Part shown: one piece after another, positions 1 to 4,920 of the stretch
How the letters are laid out: every line of letters begins with the position of its first letter
Numbering within the stretch: the stretch's first letter is position 1
Notes under the pieces: generated by a model
The model's database searches: none
Told to the model about the DNA's origin: nothing
What the model saw: only the letters and a program-made list of their open reading frames with translations
Source of the DNA: an uncultured Alphaproteobacteria bacterium
GTDB taxonomy: Bacteria > Pseudomonadota > Alphaproteobacteria > HIMB59
Reading direction: 5' to 3'
DNA length: 8,863 nucleotides
NCBI GenBank assembly: GCA_902575725.1
Contig: CACGSS010000015.1
Location: forward strand, 1-8,863
Program-made: the position numbers and the translations under genes

Positions 1-2
1 AA

Positions 3-443
3 ATTATCCCCGAATGGACAGATTATAACGGCCATATGAATTTGGCTTTTTATATTCACTTATTTGATCAAGGATGGGATGTATTATTAGATAGGTTTCA
101 AATGGGAGGAGAGTCAGCAAAAAATGAGAAAAGATCAACATTTGCTGTAGAGTCTCATACTAAATATATCCAAGAGGTAAAAGAAGGAGATGAAGTTGAT
201 ATTAACTTATTGTTTTTAGACCGTGATAAAAAAAGATTTGTATATCAATTGGAAATTGTGAGTAAAAGTGGAAATTTTAGAGCAGCTACATCAGAAGTTT
301 GCTCTCTTTATGTGGACTTAAGTATCCGCAAAGTTATTGAAATGGAAGATCATAAAATAAAGTTAGTGGATGATTTCATAGCTGAAAATAAAAATAAATT
401 TTCACCAATAGAATTTTATTTGTTAGATAGGTTAAAAAAGTAA
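3..443 (+). CDS. Acyl-CoA thioesterase of the hot-dog (4HBT) fold, betainyl-CoA-thioesterase-like, 5' end missing
   Basis: The reading frame is already open at the left edge, so the gene starts outside the window and about 146 C-terminal residues are visible. The first ATG at 36 is internal: the residues before it, PEWTDYNGH, complete the signature D-Y-N-G-H-M-N of 4HBT thioesterases, whose Asp is the usual catalytic residue. The rest fits one hot-dog domain: a helix after the signature, then strands including 'TKYIQEVKEGDEVDI' and 'YQLEIVSK'. The family hydrolyses acyl-CoA thioesters in the cytoplasm. The DYNGHMN form is typical of thioesterases linked to carnitine/betaine catabolism (betainyl-CoA to betaine), but the substrate here is inferred from that resemblance only. 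The next gene starts 24 nt downstream on the same strand, so cotranscription is likely. Confidence 0.8.
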   Translation: MIPEWTDYNGHMNLAFYIHLFDQGWDVLLDRFQMGGESAKNEKRSTFAVESHTKYIQEVKEGDEVDINLLFLDRDKKRFVYQLEIVSKSGNFRAATSEVCSLYVDLSIRKVIEMEDHKIKLVDDFIAENKNKFSPIEFYLLDRLKK

Positions 444-466
444 ATGAAAATTACTATCATCGGCTG

Positions 467-910
467 ATGAAAGCACCTAATTTCAAGTTACCAAGCACGT
501 CAGGTACATTTCAACTAAGTGATAATCTTGGAAAAAATATAATTTTGTATTTTTACCCTAAAGATAATACAAAGGGTTGCTCTATAGAAGCTAATGATTT
601 TAACAATTCAATTAAATTTATTAATAAAAATAATGCAATTGTTGTAGGTGTATCTAAAGATACAATTGAAAGTCATAAAAAATTTAAAGAAAAAAATAAG
701 TTAAAATTTGAATTATTGTCTGATGAAAAAACTATTGTTCTAAAAAAATATAAAGCTTGGGGATTAAAAAAATTTTTAGGAAAAGAATATTATGGGATAA
801 TTAGATCGACAGTATTAATAAATGAAAAAGGAAAAATCGTAAAAACTTGGAGTAATGTCAGAGTAAAAGATCATGTAAAAAATGTAATTAACGAACTATC
901 TAATATTTAA
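467..910 (+). CDS. bcp: Thiol peroxidase of the BCP/PrxQ family, 1-Cys variant
   Basis: A 147-residue peroxiredoxin that reduces hydrogen peroxide and organic hydroperoxides in the cytoplasm. The active-site pattern PxxxTxxC is intact (P31, T35, peroxidatic C38), and a conserved Arg follows at R113 in the IIRST segment. Two family positions differ: the Pro of the usual TPGC is Lys (TKGC), and the resolving Cys five residues after C38 is Asn (EAN, N43). C38 is the only Cys in the protein. It should therefore act as a 1-Cys enzyme that is re-reduced by an outside thiol. The ATG at 467 is chosen because the protein begins directly with the family's APNF/L segment, and no better in-frame start lies upstream. 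The stop of a tiny 7-codon frame (444-467) overlaps this ATG. Confidence 0.85.
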   Translation: MKAPNFKLPSTSGTFQLSDNLGKNIILYFYPKDNTKGCSIEANDFNNSIKFINKNNAIVVGVSKDTIESHKKFKEKNKLKFELLSDEKTIVLKKYKAWGLKKFLGKEYYGIIRSTVLINEKGKIVKTWSNVRVKDHVKNVINELSNI

Positions 911-973
911 TTTAATCTAAAATACTTATTCACAAATTATAAACAGAAAAATTTATTTTTTAAGTTTCTTATA

Positions 974-1002
974 TTGCCAAAAAAAATAAATTAATTTATG
1001 TT
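974..1002 (+). promoter_or_regulatory. Candidate sigma-70-type promoter for the small RNA
   Basis: TTGCCA at 974-979 matches the -35 consensus at five of six positions. It is followed by exactly 17 nt and then TATGTT at 997-1002, which matches the -10 consensus at four of six. The predicted start, around 1009-1010, coincides with the first base of the GC-richer structured segment. In such AT-rich DNA chance matches are common; the agreement of spacing and predicted start is what supports it. Confidence 0.45.
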
Positions 1003-1009
1003 AGTAATT

Positions 1010-1118
1010 GTAGAGGGTAGGAAACTTCCCAAAACAAAGAAAAGAGCCAAAGAAGTAGAGGCCTAGAGAAGGGAAACCGGAACTAAGTCGAGACAACTGA
1101 GGCTCTTTTCTGCTTTTT
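1010..1118 (+). ncRNA. Candidate structured small RNA (family not recognised)
   Basis: A segment of about 110 nt with clearly higher GC than its surroundings, no credible ORF, and strong local pairing. First hairpin: GGGTAG (1015-1020) and CTTCCC (1025-1030) close a GAAA tetraloop with one internal T-T mismatch. Second: a perfect 10-bp stem, GAAAAGAGCC (1039-1048) with GGCTCTTTTC (1101-1110), encloses 52 purine-rich nt that hold a short GGGAAACC hairpin at 1071-1078. The heptamer GTAGAGG occurs twice (1010, 1055). A promoter-like pair precedes it and a T-rich tail follows. It does not match the consensus of SRP RNA, RNase P, 6S RNA, tmRNA or the common riboswitches that I can recall. It could instead be a leader of the exported-protein gene at 1169, 50 nt further on. 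Confidence 0.45.
1039..1118 (+). terminator. Intrinsic-terminator-like stem and T tract, with an alternative pairing
   Basis: The 10-bp stem 1039-1048/1101-1110 is followed by CTGCTTTTT, as in a rho-independent terminator but with a long loop. TGAGGC (1098-1103) can also pair with GCCTCA (1119-1124), which would break the base of the long stem. The two folds are mutually exclusive, as in attenuators. The reverse strand also has a T-rich run after the stem, so termination could work in both directions. Confidence 0.35.
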
Positions 1119-1168
1119 GCCTCACTTTAGTTATTGAATACCTCTCATAAAATAGTTTATCATTAAAT

Positions 1169-1612
1169 GTGAAAAAAATTATCAAATACTGCTTTATTAT
1201 TATTTTCAGTTTTAATTTAAACTTATTCTCTGGTCCATTTACAGATGAGTTTGCTAAATGCATTGTGATGAAAACAACAACTCAAGAAAAAACCGATTTA
1301 GTTAGATGGATATATGTGACAATGTCATTTCACCCTCAGCTCATGGATTTGTCTAACTTAACAGCCGATGATGTTGAAATGGTTAACATAAGAGTAGCTG
1401 ACTATATGACCAATGTTTTTGCATATAAATGTAACGAAGAGTTAAATATGGCTATGGAATACGAGGGTGAAGAAAGTGTTTATTATGCATTTGAGCTTTT
1501 GGGAGAAATAGCAATGACAGAGTTAATGGAAGACCAAGGAGTTAGCGCAGCAAGTGAGTTATTTATTGACTACATAGATGTGTCAATTTTCGAACAAATT
1601 TTAAATTATTAG
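1169..1612 (+). CDS. Small exported protein of unknown function
   Basis: 147 residues from a GTG start. The N-terminus MKKIIK plus a hydrophobic stretch to about residue 20 (ending NLFS-G) is a typical Sec signal peptide, so the mature part is likely periplasmic. The overlapping ATG at 1167 leads straight into a stop, and no in-frame ATG gives a signal peptide, which favours GTG. The mature part is acidic and mostly helical, with two Cys (in AKCIV and YKCNE) that could form a disulfide. It recalls a family of small, uncharacterised proteobacterial exported proteins with a 'KTxLVRW' motif and a C-terminal 'LGEIAM' segment; this is recognition from memory and gives no function. It stands alone between the candidate RNA and a 144-nt gap. 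Confidence 0.75.
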   Translation: MKKIIKYCFIIIFSFNLNLFSGPFTDEFAKCIVMKTTTQEKTDLVRWIYVTMSFHPQLMDLSNLTADDVEMVNIRVADYMTNVFAYKCNEELNMAMEYEGEESVYYAFELLGEIAMTELMEDQGVSAASELFIDYIDVSIFEQILNY

Positions 1613-1705
1613 AAATTTAACCATCTTAATTAAATACTAGTTTAATAAAAAAAGTTATATAATTAATTGTTATCTTTTATAATTGATAAAATTCTAATAT
1701 CAGTA

Positions 1706-1734
1706 TTGACCTGATTTATGATTGAGATTTTATT
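1706..1734 (+). promoter_or_regulatory. Possible promoter before the frameshifted exported-protein gene
   Basis: TTGACC (1706-1711), a 17-nt gap and TTTATT (1729-1734) lie about 23 nt before the ATG at 1757. The -10 match is weak and the background is AT-rich. The rest of the 1613-1756 gap shows nothing else I can support. Confidence 0.25.
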
Positions 1735-1756
1735 CAATATCTATTATTTTTGAGAA

Positions 1757-2496
1757 ATGAAAATTTTTCTTTCAATTTTGATATTATTACCTAGTTTATG
1801 TTTCTCATTAACTTTCAAAAAAGATGGTTCTATTATCACTAGCTCAGGCGAGATTCAAAGAGAGAGTATTGCAGTAAGATACCAGAAAGCTTTAGAGCAG
1901 TATAAAAATGGAGAAGAAATTACTGACTGGCCTACTGTAAATAAAACAAAAAATGGAAAACTTGTTGGAAGAAAAGGTTACTTTGGTGAAAAAATTTTAG
2001 AAGAGGGAGCGCCTTTGTTAAGTCTTGAAAATATAAGAGGTGTTCCTAGAGAAAAAATTTTTGAAACAATAGCTACTCAAAATGGATTTCAAAGTGCAGA
2101 TTTTTTAAATATCAGTCTTATTGTAAATTCTAATGAGGAGTTTCGATCTCAAAATTCTATCTCAAATGACAGTATCTTGAGCTCAAAGAAAATTTTTCAA
2201 ATTTCTTAGCTATTGACCCTTCTACAGTTATGGCTCCTATTCCTTTAGAAAATGAGAGCTTAGGAAATATGATTGATGACTCTGGAATAGAGATAGATGG
2301 AGTAGAATTAACAAACTCTCTTGAAGTTATAGCAGAAAAACTTGACTTAGACCCTAGTCTTGTTACAAGTCGTGCGATGGCTGAAACATTATCCTCTGTG
2401 GCATCTGAAGTGTCTGATGAAATTAGTTCAGACCCATCATCGGAACCATGGTATCAGGCAATTGATCCTAATACATGCGAGGCACCTAAGCCTTAA
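1757..2496 (+). pseudogene. Exported protein of unknown function, interrupted by a one-base frameshift
   Basis: Two consecutive frames make one protein of about 245 residues. The first (1757-2209) begins with a clear signal peptide, MKIFLSILILLPSLCFS, and runs through charged sequence (RKGYFGEKILEEGAPLLSL). The second frame is open from 2170 and reads LELKENFSNFLAIDPSTV before its first ATG at 2230, then an acidic tail ending CEAPKP at 2496. Joining near 2177-2179 gives a smooth NDSILELKENF; one missing base after ATCTT explains the break. No slippery heptamer is visible there, so programmed frameshifting is unlikely; a real inactivating deletion or a sequence error are the choices. I recognise no family. 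It ends 42 nt left of the first tRNA-Thr fragment and may be an older cargo gene of that array. Confidence 0.6.
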
Positions 2497-2538
2497 ACAA
2501 CAAGTATTTCACAAATTTATTATGAAAAAGTTTTGAAG

Positions 2539-2584
2539 TGGTGCCACCGAGAAGAATTGAACTTCCGACCCCACCTTTACCAAG
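2539..2584 (-). repeat. Partial tRNA-Thr copy 1 (3' half; attachment-site-like)
   Basis: These 46 bp match the 3' half of the intact tRNA-Thr (4436-4481) at 44 positions; differences are at 2546 and 2576. The match includes the encoded CCA, the discriminator base, the acceptor 3' strand, the T arm, the variable loop, the 3' anticodon strand and the whole anticodon loop. It ends one base beyond the loop; there is no 5' half, so it cannot be a working tRNA. A break at the anticodon loop is what tyrosine-recombinase integration into a tRNA gene leaves behind. The flank just to its left (AAAAAGT.TTGAA) resembles that of copy 2. Confidence 0.85.
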
Positions 2585-2705
2585 ACTGTGAAACCCTTGA
2601 TTTTTGAAATTAGTCTTTAGTTTTATGTCATTTTCAGTAACAAAAGTTTTCACATTTTCTCATTATTTCACAATACTTTTTTTAAAGTGTTACCTATATT
2701 TAAAA

Positions 2706-2725
2706 AATTGACACATAATTGAGAC
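2706..2725 (+). repeat. Tandem 9-bp repeat pair, left end of module 1
   Basis: AATTGACAC (2706-2714) and AATTGAGAC (2717-2725) are spaced 11 bp start to start, about one helical turn. The same pair occurs at 3181-3200. It may be an arm-type binding site for an integrase or accessory protein. TTGACA within it is also a perfect -35 hexamer, so a promoter role for the lipoprotein gene is possible, although no good -10 follows at the right distance. Confidence 0.45.
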
Positions 2726-2772
2726 ACAAATGAATATTGTTTTTAAAAATAAATTTTGATATTTTTAAATTA

Positions 2773-3138
2773 ATGAAAAAAATTCTTTTATTAATATCCT
2801 CTTTTTTTATCCTATCATGCGCAACAGTTGTAAATGATCCAACAGTCCCTGTTGCTCTATCCTTTAGTGATGGTAGTAATGGTACATGCAGCCTTTCAAA
2901 TAAAAGAATTGCAATGAGTGCAGATATTCCTGGAACTTACAATATTAGAAGATCCGATGATGATCTCAGATATAATTGTGAAACAGCAGATGGTAAAAAA
3001 GCTGTTGGAACAATTAAAAGCTCTATAGAAGGAGAGAAACTAGGGGCTAGCGTATTGTTTATTGATCTGGGAATTACTGATGCAATTACAGACAAACATA
3101 GAACATATCCTTCTAGTTTTGTGATCCCCGTAAACTAA
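2773..3138 (+). CDS. Small lipoprotein, cargo of module 1
   Basis: 121 residues from the ATG at 2773. An in-frame TTG at 2737 would add 12 residues ahead of the signal peptide and is less likely. MKKILLLISSFFILSC is a type II (lipoprotein) signal with the lipobox at ILSC, so the Cys at residue 16 should be lipidated and anchored to a membrane. The mature part has two further Cys, spaced as in a family of small proteobacterial lipoproteins: 'CATxxN', a 'C.L.N' segment, a Pro-Gly strand, 'DLRYNC' near the middle, a 'GxxxG..xxxxGIxDAxT' stretch and a C-terminal 'YPxxFxIPV'. The family has no established function that I know of. It is the only gene between two tRNA-Thr fragments. Confidence 0.75.
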   Translation: MKKILLLISSFFILSCATVVNDPTVPVALSFSDGSNGTCSLSNKRIAMSADIPGTYNIRRSDDDLRYNCETADGKKAVGTIKSSIEGEKLGASVLFIDLGITDAITDKHRTYPSSFVIPVN

Positions 3139-3180
3139 ACTTCATAAATATTTCTTCAAGTTTTAATTACTTGTTGCAAA

Positions 3181-3200
3181 AATTGACACAAAATTGATAC
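3181..3200 (+). repeat. Tandem 9-bp repeat pair, right end of module 1
   Basis: AATTGACAC (3181-3189) and AATTGATAC (3192-3200) show the same 11-bp period and orientation as the pair at 2706-2725, and the similarity runs over about 25 bp. This copy lies 45 bp left of the second tRNA fragment and is not directly upstream of any gene. That fits a recombination-related site better than a promoter. Confidence 0.45.
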
Positions 3201-3244
3201 AAAATAAATTTCTTTAGAAATTAATTATTAAAAAGTATTGAAAA

Positions 3245-3289
3245 TGGTGCCGCTGAGAAGAATTGAACTTCCGACCCCACCCTTACCAA
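3245..3289 (-). repeat. Partial tRNA-Thr copy 2 (3' half; attachment-site-like)
   Basis: These 45 bp match 4436-4480 of the intact tRNA at 44 positions; the one change is at 3254, in the acceptor stem. The match stops exactly at the last base of the anticodon loop, where copy 1 runs one base longer. No 5' half follows. A frame through this copy (3238-3435) encodes only the translated tRNA fragment and is not a gene. Confidence 0.85.
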
Positions 3290-3352
3290 AAATGGTACTT
3301 CTGTCAACAATGCGAAATATCAAACACTTATTAGCATTTTGGATCAACGAAT

Positions 3353-3409
3353 TGCCAACTATGTCAATAAAATGCAAGAATAAATTGAGTATTTTTCGAG
3401 TAGTTGGCA
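3353..3409. repeat. Inverted repeat in module 2
   Basis: TGCCAACTA (3353-3361) and TAGTTGGCA (3401-3409) form a perfect 9-bp inverted repeat around 39 nt, ending 32 nt before the lyase start codon. It could be an operator, an RNA hairpin in the lyase leader, or a recombination-associated site. There is no T tract behind it, so it is not an obvious terminator. Confidence 0.4.
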
Positions 3410-3441
3410 GTTTTCCTATAGAAAGATATAATTAAATAATT

Positions 3442-4398
3442 ATGAAAATCATCTTAGCCATATTGTTATTAATCCCTAGTTTGAGTTATAGTAAAAATCC
3501 TCCTCAAAAATTTTTAAATGATGAATATATATTTAAATATCATGAATTTATTGATTGGCCCGAGGATACGAAATTATTTGGTAAAATTGAAACTCATGGA
3601 AGAATTTCACAAAACTCCTGGAATCTGAGATATGAAACTGAGATTGTAAGAGATGAAAAATATTCTCTAAGATTTGAGATGAGAGATGGTGATTGTGGTT
3701 CAGATGATTGCCTTAGGGAATTAAAGGCTGGGAGGAGTGAGGTATCGTTTCCTGGAAATATTCCAAAAAACCAAGCTAAAGGCCATGCGGGTGAAGTTTG
3801 GTATGCTTGGTCAATTTATTTACCTGAAAATACTAATTCTATCGACCCAGCATATACAATTTTAGGGCAATTTAAAATGTACAATGAATACTTAGAAATT
3901 AATAAAAATAGATTTGGGGCTGGATCAAGTGATGACGAGGACTGCCCTGAAATTCCAATTTTATTTTTTCTTGAAAAAGCTGGTATTACATTTGTAAATG
4001 ATGGTGTCACAGAATGTGATGGCCATTTTCGTAAAACAATAATTCCAAGTAAAAATATTCACAATAAATGGCATGATTTTTTGATGCATGTTAACTGGAC
4101 GGATAAAGATACTGGTTTTACAAAAATTTGGATAAACGGAGAGCTAGTAATTGATAAAGAAGGTAAGACTGTAAATAAAATCGTCAAAAACATGGAAGGA
4201 AAAATACATGGCCCTTCTTTCAGATTTGGAGTTTACAATGGAAGTAGGTATGAGCCGGTGAAAACACAAATAGCTTACTATGATGCTTTTAAAGCAGGTA
4301 ATAATTGTAAGGATGTCTCTCAATTCTATGATTGTGAAGTGATAAAAGAAAGTAAGCTAAACTCAACAGATCAGCTCCTCAAAGATTTAGGCTTTTAG
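3442..4398 (+). CDS. Exported polysaccharide lyase, heparin-lyase-I-like (Polysacc_lyase fold)
   Basis: 318 residues with a Sec signal peptide (MKIILAILLLIPSLSYS), so it should act in the periplasm or outside the cell. The body fits the jelly-roll polysaccharide lyase family (PF14099 type): SLRFEMR and GRSEVSF (about 75-103), GEVWYAWSIYLPEN (117-130), ILGQFKMYN (140-148), KWHDFLMHVNW followed by GFTKIWINGELV (209-236), FRFGVYNGSRY (about 260-270) and the closing YYDAFKAG (279-286). Such enzymes cleave uronic-acid-containing glycans by beta-elimination, but the family is broad and some members are only binding or unassigned; the substrate cannot be read from sequence. Several Cys pairs in the mature part (for example CGSDDC) suit an exported protein. 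It is the sole cargo of module 2 and has no transporter or sugar-metabolism neighbours. Confidence 0.75.
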   Translation: MKIILAILLLIPSLSYSKNPPQKFLNDEYIFKYHEFIDWPEDTKLFGKIETHGRISQNSWNLRYETEIVRDEKYSLRFEMRDGDCGSDDCLRELKAGRSEVSFPGNIPKNQAKGHAGEVWYAWSIYLPENTNSIDPAYTILGQFKMYNEYLEINKNRFGAGSSDDEDCPEIPILFFLEKAGITFVNDGVTECDGHFRKTIIPSKNIHNKWHDFLMHVNWTDKDTGFTKIWINGELVIDKEGKTVNKIVKNMEGKIHGPSFRFGVYNGSRYEPVKTQIAYYDAFKAGNNCKDVSQFYDCEVIKESKLNSTDQLLKDLGF

Positions 4399-4435
4399 TA
4401 AAACAAATTTAATGAGATATTAAATATAATTTTGT

Positions 4436-4510
4436 TGGTGCCGCCGAGAAGAATTGAACTTCCGACCCCACCCTTACCAAGGGTGTGCTCTACCACTGAG
4501 CTACGGCGGC
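4436..4510 (-). tRNA. tRNA-Thr (anticodon GGT)
   Basis: A complete 75-nt cloverleaf on the - strand with encoded CCA. The 7-bp acceptor is GCCGCCG/CGGCGGC with discriminator A. The D stem is GCTC/GAGC, the anticodon stem CACCC/GGGTG around loop TTGGTAA (anticodon 4476-4478), the variable loop 5 nt, and the T arm GGAAG-TTCAATT-CTTCT with one G-U pair. The gene lies 20 nt downstream of a - strand small-protein gene. Its 3' half is the sequence repeated at 2539 and 3245, making it the apparent integration target for the modules on its 3' side. Confidence 0.97.
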
Positions 4511-4530
4511 ATTTTTAAAATTATAGACTA

Positions 4531-4716
4531 TTAATACATATTAAAAAACATTATCAAAAGACATCCTGCTGTCAGGTATTTAGAGATTTCATAAAGAATT
4601 TTCCATTTATTATTATTTTGACTCACACGCCATGTAGCAAAAGTAATTGCTAAAAAAACAAATGATACAAACCACATTAAATTAGGGTTTTTTGTTAATT
4701 CAATAATAGCTGTCAT
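4531..4716 (-). CDS. Small two-helix membrane protein of unknown function (61 aa)
   Basis: 61 residues with two hydrophobic segments (about 12-30 and 43-60) joined by a polar linker, RVSQNNNKWK. It is probably an inner-membrane hairpin protein. It starts 2 nt after the stop of the preceding 62-residue membrane protein, which supports translational coupling and that both are real. No family is recognised. The tRNA-Thr follows 20 nt downstream. Confidence 0.55.
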   Translation of the reverse strand: MTAIIELTKNPNLMWFVSFVFLAITFATWRVSQNNNKWKILYEISKYLTAGCLLIMFFNMY

Positions 4717-4718
4717 TA

Positions 4719-4907
4719 TTAACTCACAAGGTAAAACTTATCTACCAGATAGTTTATTAACAAGACTAATCCAATCATAAATATCCAATATAGTTTTTTG
4801 TTTTTTCTAATAATGGGTATCCCGATAGCACTGTATCTAAATAATTTATGAAGTCCCCATATAATTAAGGGGATTAAAAACAACCAAAAAATAATTTCCC
4901 AAATCAT
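4719..4907 (-). CDS. Small two-helix membrane protein of unknown function (62 aa)
   Basis: 62 residues with a hydrophobic N-terminal segment (about 2-19), a basic middle (IRKNKKLYW) and a second hydrophobic segment (about 42-56). The basic loop suggests both ends face the periplasm under the positive-inside rule. It lies 13 nt after the methyltransferase gene and 2 nt before the 61-residue protein, so the three look like one operon. No family is recognised. Confidence 0.55.
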   Translation of the reverse strand: MIWEIIFWLFLIPLIIWGLHKLFRYSAIGIPIIRKNKKLYWIFMIGLVLLINYLVDKFYLVS

Positions 4908-4920
4908 TTTCTAACTTTAA

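Larger units (their letters stand above)
2539..3244. mobile_element. Module 1: tRNA-Thr-bounded cassette carrying a lipoprotein gene
   Basis: A 706-bp unit from one partial tRNA-Thr copy to the next, holding one gene (2773-3138, +). The fragments stand in the same orientation as the tRNA, and the module lies on the tRNA's 3' side, as expected after integration at a tRNA 3' end. Near each end (2706-2725 and 3181-3200) is a pair of AATTGANAC repeats, possible recombinase arm sites. There is no recombinase, so movement would need one in trans. The boundaries are seen; mobility is inferred. The non-coding stretch 2585-2705 shows nothing beyond AT-rich sequence. Confidence 0.55.
3245..4435. mobile_element. 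Module 2: tRNA-Thr-bounded cassette carrying a polysaccharide lyase gene
   Basis: A 1191-bp unit between partial copy 2 and the intact tRNA-Thr. It holds one complete gene (3442-4398, +) that points toward the tRNA, plus about 150 bp of non-coding DNA after the att-like copy. That non-coding part contains an inverted repeat (3353-3409) and a short open frame (3267-3383) that looks like a gene remnant. There is no recombinase gene. Integration as a unit is inferred from the flanking tRNA halves. Confidence 0.55.

Noticed and set aside
460..480. CTGATGA followed by AAG as a hammerhead ribozyme core
   Set aside because: The other conserved core bases and the flanking stems are absent; it is the start region of the peroxiredoxin gene.
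1063..1263. - strand frame of 66 residues
   Set aside because: It overlaps the structured RNA segment and the start of the exported-protein gene and has no protein-like features.
2160..2235. Programmed ribosomal frameshift in the 1757-2496 gene
   Set aside because: The join would need a -1 shift, but no X XXY YYZ slippery site or clear downstream pseudoknot is visible at the point where the frames must switch.
2585..2705. Short repeats of TTTCACA and a GTAACA/TGTTAC inverted repeat
   Set aside because: They are short and distant from each other, and expected in AT-rich non-coding DNA.
2737..2772. Longer TTG start for the lipoprotein
   Set aside because: It would place 12 extra residues before a complete lipoprotein signal that begins at the ATG at 2773.
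2539..3289. The two tRNA-Thr-like segments as additional functional tRNA genes
   Set aside because: Both stop at the anticodon loop and lack the 5' anticodon strand, D arm and acceptor 5' strand.
3238..3435. Open frame beginning KMVPLRRIELPTPPLPK
   Set aside because: Its first part is simply the translated tRNA-Thr fragment and the rest runs through non-coding DNA; such frames across tRNA pieces are a common false gene.
3816..4010. - strand frame of 64 residues
   Set aside because: It is the shadow of the polysaccharide lyase gene in another frame.
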